DNA of 64,000 bases. It comes from Gillisia sp. Hel_I_86. Lineage in GTDB: Bacteria > Bacteroidota > Bacteroidia > Flavobacteriales > Flavobacteriaceae. Positions 9,850-17,231 of the stretch are shown here, piece by piece. The position numbers and the translations under genes were made by a program. Below the pieces are notes generated by a model. It was given only the letters and a program-made list of their open reading frames with translations. It made no database searches and had not been told where the DNA came from. The stretch is from contig NZ_VISE01000001.1 of assembly GCF_007827275.1 (NCBI RefSeq), positions 1,612,001 to 1,676,000 on the forward strand. The letters run 5' to 3'. Within the stretch, counting starts at the first letter, position 1. The number at the start of each line of letters is the position of its first letter.

Positions 9850-11045
9850 AACCCTAGCGCGCTTTTACTTCTACTTGCCGCAATATACGAAGCTGAAACC
9901 CCAAGAATGCTAATAGTTAGGAACACCAATATAATATTTTCAACCTTGATCTTTACAGGATAGGGCAGGCTGGGAGTAATCATCACAAAATTGTACCGAA
10001 GCTGAAGATAAATCAGGATCAATCCACAAAACAATCCTAATAAGCCACCTACAATTGTCATAAGGGAACCTTGCAAAAAGAAGATATTCCGAATCGATTT
10101 TTTGGTAGCACCAAGATTGTGAAGCGTCTTGATATTCTCCCTTTTATCGAGAATTACCATAATAATAGATCCAACTACATTGAACAATGCAATAATCAAA
10201 ACCAAGGTAAAAATGAGGTATACCGCAAGATTTTCGGTATTCAGCATTTTATAGAGCGTCTCATTTAATTGGGCGCGATCTTTTGTGATTACTTTATTCT
10301 TGAACAAAGATTCAATTTTAACTCTCAGGGATTCCTGATCCACAGCCGGGTCTACTTTTAGCTCTACTGAAGAAACTTCATCTTCATCTATTTCCAATAA
10401 ATCGCGAGCGAATTGGATATTTGTAAATACATATTTATTGTCCAATTCTTCATTAACGCTATAAATCCCGGTAACGATTACACTTTCTTTATTAAAAGCC
10501 TGTGCGGCATTGGTAATTTGCCCTTTTCCGGGCCTAGGCACCATGATGTCCAAAAGGTTGTTATAGTCGAAAGTGTTTAGGGAAAGCAGTCTGGAAATGC
10601 CATTTCCCGCAACCACTTGGAATTCGCTTTGCGTTAGCCAAGTTCCAAAAACAATGGCGCTATCAATAGAGTTTACTTTTTGGTAATTGGCATCGACCCC
10701 TTTTATAAAGGCGGTATGGTTTTTAGATTTATAATCCAAAAAAACCCGTTCTTCAACAATTTCGGAATAGGCCTGAACCCCTTCAATAGAAAGCAATTTT
10801 GTTTTTTCATCTTCAGAAAAAGAAAAAGTTTTTCCGCTTTCTGGCAGTATTTTAAGATCGGGGTCGAATTCATTTATAAAGGAAAGGCTGAAATCCTTTA
10901 GGCCCGAAAACCCCGAAAGCACTATAAATAATGAGAAGGCGCCGGCAAAAACCCCAATCGCAGCGATGATGGTAATTATATTTATGGCGTTATTGGAACT
11001 TTTAGTGAACAAATAACGTTTTGCGATATAAAAAGGGAAATTCAA
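9846..11045 (-). CDS. FtsX/LolE-like ABC transporter permease
   Basis: A 399-residue permease with the MacB/FtsX arrangement: one membrane segment near residues 20-45, a large periplasmic domain, then three membrane segments in the last third (VYLIFTLVLIIALFNVVGSI, MTIVGGLLGLFCGLILIYL and NIILVFLTISILGVSASYIA). The N-terminal PFYIAKRYLFTKSSNNAINIIT is typical of LolC/E-type lipoprotein-releasing permeases. The matching ATPase is not adjacent, which is usual in Bacteroidota. The gene starts one base after the stop of rbfA, so the two are translationally close. Confidence 0.85.
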   Translation of the reverse strand: MNFPFYIAKRYLFTKSSNNAINIITIIAAIGVFAGAFSLFIVLSGFSGLKDFSLSFINEFDPDLKILPESGKTFSFSEDEKTKLLSIEGVQAYSEIVEERVFLDYKSKNHTAFIKGVDANYQKVNSIDSAIVFGTWLTQSEFQVVAGNGISRLLSLNTFDYNNLLDIMVPRPGKGQITNAAQAFNKESVIVTGIYSVNEELDNKYVFTNIQFARDLLEIDEDEVSSVELKVDPAVDQESLRVKIESLFKNKVITKDRAQLNETLYKMLNTENLAVYLIFTLVLIIALFNVVGSIIMVILDKRENIKTLHNLGATKKSIRNIFFLQGSLMTIVGGLLGLFCGLILIYLQLRYNFVMITPSLPYPVKIKVENIILVFLTISILGVSASYIAASRSKSALGF

Positions 11046-11046
11046 T

Positions 11047-11439
11047 TTAAGATTTTTTCCTTTTGTCCAAAAGATCTGGCTTCGTAATGGGATTGTCTTC
11101 CCCTTTCATGGATTTTTCAATTTTGTCTATATACTCCAAAGAATCATCTATAAAAAAGTCCAGATCTGGCATTCTTCGCAACTGATTTTTGGTGCGCTGT
11201 GCCAATTCATGCTTAATTTTATATTTAATTTCATTAAGGTCATACAGAATTCCTTCGGCATTTTTTGAAGGAAAAACGCTTAAATATGCTTTAGCAATGG
11301 AAAGATCTGTTGTCACTTTTACCTTGGAAACCGAGATCAAAACACCCTTTATACCAGAATCCCTCAAGTGATTTTGAAGGATCTCCGCTAAATCCTGTTG
11401 CAAAACCCCACCTATTTTTTTTTGTCTATTTGTTTCCAT
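11047..11439 (-). CDS. rbfA: ribosome-binding factor A
   Basis: A 130-residue KH-type protein needed for 30S maturation in the cold. The N-terminal TNRQKKIGGVLQQDLAEIL, the central VKVTTDLSIAKAYLSVFP and LRRMPDLDFFIDDSLEYIDKIE are diagnostic. It lies upstream of the LolE-like permease with only one base between them, an arrangement often seen in flavobacteria. Confidence 0.95.
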   Translation of the reverse strand: METNRQKKIGGVLQQDLAEILQNHLRDSGIKGVLISVSKVKVTTDLSIAKAYLSVFPSKNAEGILYDLNEIKYKIKHELAQRTKNQLRRMPDLDFFIDDSLEYIDKIEKSMKGEDNPITKPDLLDKRKKS

Positions 11440-11578
11440 CTTGCAAAAGTAGCATATTTAAAGATTATAGTATTTTTATAATTGGAAATATGAAAGAAGT
11501 TACGAAAAAGCAAAACGTGGGTCAACCGCAATTTGAAACTTAAATTCAGCAGTAATTATAGGAGCTAAAGATCAAAAA

Positions 11579-11986
11579 ATGAACAAAATAGAACACATTG
11601 GTATTGCTGTAAAAAATTTAGAGGAAGCCAATGAAACATACAAAGCAATTCTTGGTGTAGCAAGTTATAAAACAGAAAAAGTAGAAAGCGAAGGAGTGGA
11701 TACTTCGTTCTTTAAAGTAGGAGACAGTAAAATAGAGTTGTTGGCAGCCACCAATGCAGAAAGCCCTATTGCGAAATTTTTGGAAAAGCGGGGGGAAGGG
11801 ATCCACCATATCGCCTTTAATGTGGAGGACATTCAAGCTGAAATAGAACGTTTGAAAGGAGAAGGCTTTGTTTTGCTGAACGATTTCCCGAAGTCTGGAG
11901 CAGATAATAAACTAGTGGCTTTTATGCATCCAAAATCGGCAAACGGGGTGTTAGTGGAATTATGTCAGGAAAAAGACCCTGAATAG
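11579..11986 (+). CDS. mce: methylmalonyl-CoA epimerase
   Basis: A 135-residue glyoxalase/VOC-fold enzyme that interconverts (R)- and (S)-methylmalonyl-CoA in propionate metabolism. It begins MNKIEHIGIAVKNLEEANE and contains GIHHIAFNVEDIQ and the metal-ligand Glu in ANGVLVELCQ. Complete and of standard length. Followed by 160 bases without genes, then the tRNA. Confidence 0.93.
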   Translation: MNKIEHIGIAVKNLEEANETYKAILGVASYKTEKVESEGVDTSFFKVGDSKIELLAATNAESPIAKFLEKRGEGIHHIAFNVEDIQAEIERLKGEGFVLLNDFPKSGADNKLVAFMHPKSANGVLVELCQEKDPE

Positions 11987-12147
11987 TTCATAAATACGGG
12001 GAAAAAAGCTCAAGTTTTTCCATTCTTAAACTGAACCTAAATGGATTAGTGCTTTTGGCGGGGATTGCCAAAAAACATTCTTTTAAAAATGCTTGTTCAC
12101 TAAAAAGCAATTACATAAATTTGCGCCCTCATTACACCTATTGAGCC

Positions 12148-12221
12148 GGTCCTATAGCTCAGCTGGTTAGAGCACCTGACTCATAATCAGGTGGTCCCTG
12201 GTTCGAGTCCAGGTGGGACCA
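12148..12221 (+). tRNA. tRNA with CAU anticodon (Met or lysidine-type Ile2)
   Basis: A full cloverleaf can be drawn. Acceptor GGTCCTA pairs with TGGGACC (one G-U), with A as discriminator. D arm AGCTCAGCTGGTTAGAGC, anticodon stem CCTGA/TCAGG around loop CTCATAA, T arm CCTGGTTCGAGTCCAGG. The anticodon CAT is shared by Met and Ile2 tRNAs, and I cannot separate these by eye. The gene ends exactly where the accessory region begins, a common integration point for genomic islands. Confidence 0.95.
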
Positions 12222-12230
12222 CTAATAAAC

Positions 12231-12267
12231 AAAGGCTTTACGAGTTTTAACTTGTGAAGCCTTTTTT
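12231..12267 (+). terminator. Rho-independent terminator after the tRNA
   Basis: Stem AAAGGCTT / AAGCCTTT, with the internal extension ACgag...cttGT, followed by a run of T. It starts ten bases after the tRNA. Confidence 0.8.
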
Positions 12268-12269
12268 CA

Positions 12270-12290
12270 TTTGCACATAATTTGCACATA
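12270..12290. repeat. short direct repeat TTTGCACATA x2 next to the tRNA
   Basis: TTTGCACATA occurs at 12270-12279 and 12281-12290. Repeats of this form next to tRNA genes are often left by tRNA-targeting integrases, so this may mark an island boundary. No integrase gene of that kind is adjacent. Confidence 0.4.
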
Positions 12291-12544
12291 CTAATTGTTT
12301 AACTTTATTTTAACATCGAAAAACAATAATTAAAGTCAAATATTATGAATTAAGCTCAATTGTTGTTGGTTAGACTTGGTCATGGTGATTATTGACCTTT
12401 CTTATGCTTGTGAGGGTTTAATGATGGCGTATTTCCAGGAGTTTTCTTATTGTCATGTTGACGTCTGTCTGGTTACTCTGTCATTTTTATACATAACTGT
12501 TTAGAATTATGTAGCCTTTATTCCGGACGAGTCATAATTACCCA
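12291..12544. other. non-coding stretch between tRNA and first array site
   Basis: No open frame with coding character on either strand. The right end (ATAATTACCCACAAC) looks like a cassette terminus, but its inverted partner is not found to the left, so a first cassette may have been truncated here. Confidence 0.4.
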
Positions 12545-12670
12545 CAACGGTTTGTGTATGGTTAGTTGCGTAATCTACTAAGATAGCAAAAAAGGACAGC
12601 AGTAAGGAAAACCGCTAGGATTTCCGAGACATTCTTTAACAATCATTAGCAATTACTTATAGCCATTGTT
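12545..12670. repeat. array site S1 (diverged attC-like repeat)
   Basis: Begins CAACGG and ends ATTGTT. The outer arms TATGGTTAGTTGC and GCAATTACTTATA are imperfect complements. The next cassette begins GTTGAACGAATCC and ends GGATTCGTCAAC at 15033-15044, an inverted pair, which supports S1 as a genuine cassette border despite its different sequence. Confidence 0.55.
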
Positions 12671-12738
12671 GAACGAATCCTCCCTACTGTCGGAAGCCTG
12701 CCTAAACTGTGGCAAATAGGATCTTGTATGCATAAAAG

Positions 12739-12779
12739 TAAAGGATTTATTAATTTGTAGCTAAACTATAAATCCTTTA
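12739..12779. promoter_or_regulatory. perfect 12-bp inverted repeat before the recombinase gene
   Basis: TAAAGGATTTAT (12739-12750) and ATAAATCCTTTA (12768-12779) form a stem with a 17-base loop, ending two bases before the ATG at 12782. It could be an end structure of the IS91-type element or a control hairpin for the recombinase gene. Confidence 0.55.
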
Positions 12780-12781
12780 AC

Positions 12782-13685
12782 ATGTTTAAAAAAAAGTAAG
12801 ACCCTTGCTGAACAAGCCTTTTTAGAGGTAGAAGGTTTTAGCACACTTCAAAACAAATTAGCACAAAGCTTTTCCATCAATGGCAAGGCAAAGAGCACCC
12901 TGAACAATTACCTCAGATGCCTGGCTCACCTTGCCCTGCACTATAATCAAAGCCCAGAAAAACTCTCGGTGGAAAATATTGAAGATTACCTTTATTATTG
13001 CCAAAAACTCCACAAGACCCCTTCTGAAAGCTTTTTTAAGCACACCATTTTTGGCCTTAGGGCCGCCTACAAAGTAATGGGCATGGAGGCCAAGCGAGTG
13101 GCCTTGCCGCAGATCAAAAGGAACCTCAAACTGCCCACTGTGTTGAGTCAGGAAGAAGTCAAACGCCTTCTAAAAGCACCAAGGTACCTCAAGCACCGAT
13201 TAATCATTGGCGTGCTTTATGGCTGTGGACTCCGCAGCTACGAACTGTGCAACCTAAAATTGGCCGACCTGGACTTTGATCGCAAAACGGTCTTTGTTCC
13301 CAAGAAAAAAGGTAAGATCGATCGTTATGTTCCCTTGAGCAAACATTTGATCAGAGGACTAAAAAAGTACATTAAAACAGAAAATCCCCAAATCTATCTT
13401 TTTAACAGTCAGGTATCCAAAGATGGAAAAGCTCGGGGACTGACCACCAATGGAATCCATTGGGTGATCAAGGAAAACCGAGGCAAGATAGGCAGTTCCA
13501 AAAAGATTACCGCCCACACCTTGCGGCACAGCTTTGCCACGCATTTGTTGGAATATGGCGTTGACATTGTCAGCCTAAAAGAACTTTTGGGGCATGCGCA
13601 CATCGAGATGACCCTGACCTACCTCCATGTGGCCAATTTGCCCAGTGGCTCGAAGTTTTCTCCCTTGGACAAGCTTTACCGGTAA
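12782..13685 (+). CDS. IS91-associated tyrosine recombinase (start requires frameshift in an A8 run)
   Basis: The C-terminal catalytic domain has the tyrosine-recombinase residues: Arg in GCGLRSYELCNLK, HTLRHSFATHLL (HxxR), GHAHIEMTLTYLH (GH and the nucleophile Tyr). Coding sequence with N-terminal SAM-like domain character (LAEQAFLEVEGF, STLNNYLRCLAHLALHYNQS) extends upstream of the first in-frame start (GTG 12969). The natural start appears to be ATG 12782, but the run of eight A after ATGTTT puts it one base out of frame. Seven A, or slippage on the run, would give MFKKSKTLAEQAF. It overlaps the transposase start by one base. It is not an integron integrase: no IntI-specific insertion is seen and it is tied to the transposase. 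Confidence 0.75.
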
Positions 13686-14824
13686 TGCGCCCCAAACATA
13701 CGGTAGCTGACGTTCTGGAAATGGAACAGCTACAGCTCAAAAGTTTGAGTCTGACTTCATGGCATTACCGTGCGCTGCAGGCCATAAGAAGGTGCCGGAC
13801 AAAAGCGATGGGCGGGCACATTGACAAATGCAATTGTTGCCACGGGCTGCACATTAGTTACAACAGTTGCCGGAACAGGCATTGCCCAACATGCCAAGGG
13901 CACAAGCGCGAAGAGTGGATCAAAGCCAGGGAAGGTGAACTCTTGAACATTCCCTATTTTCATTTGGTGTTTACCCTTCCAAGTGAGTTCAATAGCTATG
14001 CCCTTGGCCACGGCAAAATAGTGTACGGGAGTTTATTTAAAGCTGCATGGCAGACCTTGCAGCAGTTTGGGGACAACCCAAAACACCTGGGAGGCAGAAT
14101 GGGCATGATTGCGGTGCTTCATACTTGGGGCCAGAATTTGAGCCTGCATCCGCATCTGCACTGTATTGCACCAGGAGGCGGCTTGGGCAAATCAGGGAAA
14201 TGGAAAAAGGCAAAGAACGATGGTAAATATTTGTTCAATGTAAAATCCATGAGCCAAGTGTTTAGGGCAAAGTACGTGGCTGAACTTAGAAGGAGTGGGT
14301 TGAAAATCCCGCAAAAAATTTACAATAAGGTATTCAACAAAAAGTGGGTCGTGTATGCCAAACAGCCTTTTAGAAGCCCGAAATATGTCATTGAATACTT
14401 GGGCAGGTACACTCATAAAATAGCCATTAGCAATCATCGAATTGTTGCTGTCGATCGCAACAATAGACAGGTGGTGTTTGCTGCCAAAGAATATCGGCAC
14501 GGGGGCAGGAAAACCAGCTTAACGTTATCAAGCCAAGAATTTATCAGGCGGTTTGCTTTGCATATCCTGCCCAAAGGATTTACTCGCATACGGCATTATG
14601 GCATTTTGAGCAGCAGCTGGAAAAAAGAGAAGTTGCCAAAACTACAAGCCGAACTGGCCACTAATAAGATGGAGCCTATCAAAACAGGGCAACCACTCTT
14701 GCACCGTCAATGTCCTACGTGTAAAAAAGGAAGACTGCATACAGTCCTGGTGTTTGATAACCGTGGGCCTCCCGTAAAGTGGAGGGTACTATTGAAAGAT
14801 GAAAAATTGAGTATAGGCAGCTAA
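13685..14824 (+). CDS. IS91-family HUH transposase
   Basis: A 379-residue rolling-circle transposase. The N-terminal zinc-binding part is visible as CNCCHGLH...CRNRHCPTCQG (residues ~48-78). The HUH motif lies in LHPHLHCIAPGGG, and the catalytic Tyr is probably in YLGRYTHKIAISNHR. The C-terminus has a further CPTCKKGR zinc pair. It starts at ATG overlapping the recombinase stop (TAATG), indicating coupled translation. Complete. Confidence 0.9.
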   Translation: MRPKHTVADVLEMEQLQLKSLSLTSWHYRALQAIRRCRTKAMGGHIDKCNCCHGLHISYNSCRNRHCPTCQGHKREEWIKAREGELLNIPYFHLVFTLPSEFNSYALGHGKIVYGSLFKAAWQTLQQFGDNPKHLGGRMGMIAVLHTWGQNLSLHPHLHCIAPGGGLGKSGKWKKAKNDGKYLFNVKSMSQVFRAKYVAELRRSGLKIPQKIYNKVFNKKWVVYAKQPFRSPKYVIEYLGRYTHKIAISNHRIVAVDRNNRQVVFAAKEYRHGGRKTSLTLSSQEFIRRFALHILPKGFTRIRHYGILSSSWKKEKLPKLQAELATNKMEPIKTGQPLLHRQCPTCKKGRLHTVLVFDNRGPPVKWRVLLKDEKLSIGS

Positions 14825-15040
14825 AAATTGATCTGCAAAAGCGGACAGACCGTGCTATGCCCTAACTTTTGAAATGAACGATCAAATCCAAAGATTGTAA
14901 AGGGAAATATAAAAAAACAAAAATACCGTTAGAAATTGCGTGAGTTCGATACATCTTGACAGCTTAATAATAGTTTTCTCTCCAATTATCCTACCTTAAC
15001 TCCATCGTTTTACCCATAGGACAATATCCACCGGATTCGT

Positions 15041-15090
15041 CAACACAATATTCAGCTCTTGCCTATCGGCGAGCCGAATACTTAGTTATT
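15041..15090. repeat. array site S2 (short, diverged)
   Basis: A 50-bp site: CAAC, arm TATTCAGCTC, short loop, arm GAGCCGAATA, and ending GTTATT. It is much shorter than the other sites, like the smallest integron attC sites. It is flanked by matching cassette termini on both sides: GGATTCGTCAAC pairs with the cassette start after S1, and TTGGCGGTA pairs with TACCGCCAA at 17220-17228. Confidence 0.55.
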
Positions 15091-15127
15091 GGCGGTAGTT
15101 TTTTTATTCGATAATGCTAAATATTTT

Positions 15128-16128
15128 ACTGTATATCCGTTTAATGTCCACTCGCTGTAATGCTTGCTATTACTAACCTATCGAATAACTTATCTCCAAA
15201 ATACCTCCGATTAAGCTTGTATACAAACTCATTGAGGTATAATTGCAGATATTTTTTCTTGATCTTATGATAGGTTCCCACAAAATTCCTTTTGGCATTG
15301 CTTATAGCTATATGTACCCATTTTAGGGTTTCTTTGGTGGTCTTTTCACTTGATTTTTCAGTAATATGTAGCTCTACGTAATCTGCGATATCAACGTAGG
15401 ATGTGCTCTGGTCGGAAAAGATGATAATGTGTTCATCAGCAATTGCGCTTTTGAGCATATTGCTGGTTTGACCGGCCTCATGGTTGTCAAGGACTTTTGC
15501 CTTAAAATACCTGCAATGCCGCTCCACTTTCCCTGTTTTTATATCTTCCAAGACAGTGCTCTCGGCCAGAACCATAACGTTGGATTTGGTCTTGCTGCCA
15601 CGACCGGCCTTTTGGGTTTGGTGATCGTTTTGGCTTGCCTCAATGGTGAAATAACCTTCATCCATCTCGATCATCCCCTCCAACGTATAGCGGTCATCTC
15701 GCTGCCCCATGGCTTTGCGTAACTTGTGCACCATTGCCCAAACCGGCTCATAGCGCTTTAGGCCCAGCTGCCGCTGTATTTCCTTGCTGGAAAAACCTTT
15801 CTTTGTCGTGCTCAAAAGAAAGATGGTCTTATACCAGCTCATAAAAGATAATTTGGAGCTTTCCATAATTGTTCCACTTCGCAAGGACATCCTCGCCTTA
15901 CAGGATTTGCACTGATAACTCCATTTGTTTTTGAGCCAATAATGATCTATTGACCCACAGCGATGACAGACAACTCCTTCCTTATCACGTTGCTCCTTGA
16001 AATGTAGGCGGCAGCTCTCCTCATCAGTAAAATGAACTCCGAAAGAAAATATATTCATATCCAATCAATTTAAATTCAATCAAATATAGGAATATTTCCA
16101 CTAATTAGGAATGTTTACGGATATACAG
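15128..16128 (-). mobile_element. IS1595-family element inserted in the 3' end of a serine hydrolase gene
   Basis: Ends CTGTATATCCGT / ACGGATATACAG are inverted. The 8-bp duplication AATATTTT (15120-15127 and 16129-16136) fits the IS1595 family. Removing it restores the last codons of the hydrolase gene. Confidence 0.85.
15141..16064 (-). CDS. IS1595-family (ISXO2-like) transposase
   Basis: A 307-residue protein with an N-terminal zinc ribbon (CHRCGSIDHYW...CKSCKARMSLRSGT) and an ISXO2-type DDE/N core with EMDEGYFTIEAS and the later IFSDQSTSYVDIADYV and ISNAKRNFVGTYHKI segments. Complete and probably active by sequence. Confidence 0.9.
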   Translation of the reverse strand: MDMNIFSFGVHFTDEESCRLHFKEQRDKEGVVCHRCGSIDHYWLKNKWSYQCKSCKARMSLRSGTIMESSKLSFMSWYKTIFLLSTTKKGFSSKEIQRQLGLKRYEPVWAMVHKLRKAMGQRDDRYTLEGMIEMDEGYFTIEASQNDHQTQKAGRGSKTKSNVMVLAESTVLEDIKTGKVERHCRYFKAKVLDNHEAGQTSNMLKSAIADEHIIIFSDQSTSYVDIADYVELHITEKSSEKTTKETLKWVHIAISNAKRNFVGTYHKIKKKYLQLYLNEFVYKLNRRYFGDKLFDRLVIASITASGH

Positions 16129-17165
16129 AATATTTTATTACTTATTTCTTTTAAATCTGCGGTGTCTGTGTTGCAGAGAATAATCAATATTCTATTAAAT
16201 TCTTTATCCATTATAATTTCTGAATTAAAACCGTCGATATTTCCTCCTCGTCTTATAACAGGAAAAGAATAAGTTTTATTATCCAAGAAAAATCCATATG
16301 TTGAATAACCTTGTAACCAATCTATATAAATCTCATTCTGTTTTGTAGTTAAATATTTAATACGAGTTTTTCTCGAAATCAATTGGTCATTACTTAATGC
16401 TTTAATTAATATATGTAAATCTTGAGTAGTAGAATAGATTTGACCTGCTCCGAAATAATTAGATATGAATCTCCTATCATTATAAATTTTGTCCTCTGGT
16501 TTTCCACTTCCAAAAGTATAATTATGATATCCGTAAGCAAGGTTATTAATGACCTCACTTTCATTAACAAAACCTGTGTTGGTTAACTTTAAAGGTTTTA
16601 GAATCAAATTTTCTATTGCCTTTGAAAAGTTTTCATTTGTGATTTTTTCTATGATTCTGGAAAGTAGAACATAATCCACATTGTTGTAATTAAAATCGAT
16701 TGTATCTAATGATTGCTTTTTTTTGACAAAATTTTTAATAAAATCATCTATTTTATATTTAGAAAGATAAGCTTTTATAGGCTCGTTAGCCAATCCTGAT
16801 TTATGAAGTAAAAGGTCAGAAACAGTAATGTCTCCGAATCTTTTTGGTAAACTATCAATATACTTTGTAATTTTATCATTAAACTGGAGTTCTCCTTTTT
16901 CTTGAAGTTTTAAAATTAAAATTGCAGTAAATAGTTTGGTGGTTGATGCAATTGGAAATTTTGTATTGTTATTGATTGGAACTTTAAATTGTAAATTTGC
17001 AAATCCTTTATTTAATTTGGTAATTACTTTTCCATTTTTTGCTATAAGTATTGAACCGTTAAAATGACCCAATTCGTACTCTTTATCTATAATACTATCA
17101 ATTTGTTCCTTTTGTCCAAAACAGAAAGTAGAAATCAATAAAATTAAAAAAATAGTTTTTTTCAT
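16101..17165 (-). CDS. secreted serine hydrolase (beta-lactamase family), C-terminus altered by IS1595
   Basis: ATG 17165 is chosen because it opens a signal peptide (MKKTIFLILLISTFCFGQ); the longer frame starts at a TTG. IASTTK is the SxxK motif, YNN the second motif, and RRGGNIDGFNSE sits where the third lies. Enzymes of this family include esterases and peptidases as well as beta-lactamases. The IS1595 insertion replaced the last four codons (SIIE and a stop at 15104-15106) with eight IS-encoded residues ending at 16101, so the core is probably functional. It is the single gene of the cassette between S2 and S3, on the minus strand with its original stop about 14 bases from S2. Confidence 0.8.
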   Translation of the reverse strand: MKKTIFLILLISTFCFGQKEQIDSIIDKEYELGHFNGSILIAKNGKVITKLNKGFANLQFKVPINNNTKFPIASTTKLFTAILILKLQEKGELQFNDKITKYIDSLPKRFGDITVSDLLLHKSGLANEPIKAYLSKYKIDDFIKNFVKKKQSLDTIDFNYNNVDYVLLSRIIEKITNENFSKAIENLILKPLKLTNTGFVNESEVINNLAYGYHNYTFGSGKPEDKIYNDRRFISNYFGAGQIYSTTQDLHILIKALSNDQLISRKTRIKYLTTKQNEIYIDWLQGYSTYGFFLDNKTYSFPVIRRGGNIDGFNSEIIMDKEFNRILIILCNTDTADLKEISNKIFCISVNIPN

Positions 17166-17231
17166 TAATCTTGTTTTCAATTAAAGACCAATTTCTGTTA
17201 TAATTGTTACAGTTAAAATTACCGCCAACGG

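Larger units (their letters stand above)
12739..14824 (+). mobile_element. IS91-family element with tyrosine recombinase (ends not resolved)
   Basis: Two genes on one strand, a tyrosine recombinase and an IS91/IS801-type HUH transposase, overlap by one base (TAATG). Pairing of these two enzymes is known for a branch of the IS91 family. IS91 elements have no inverted repeats or target duplications, so the borders cannot be fixed; the coordinates cover the hairpin and the genes only. It lies inside the cassette bounded by S1 and S2. Confidence 0.7.

Noticed and set aside
12148-12290. Island integrated into the tRNA by the IS91-linked recombinase
   Set aside because: No duplicate of the tRNA 3' end is seen elsewhere in the window, and the recombinase is part of an IS; only a short direct repeat hints at an att site.
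12782-13685. Integron integrase for the array
   Set aside because: The tyrosine recombinase overlaps an IS91-type HUH transposase by one base and belongs to that element; its direction and location at the far left also do not fit an IntI.
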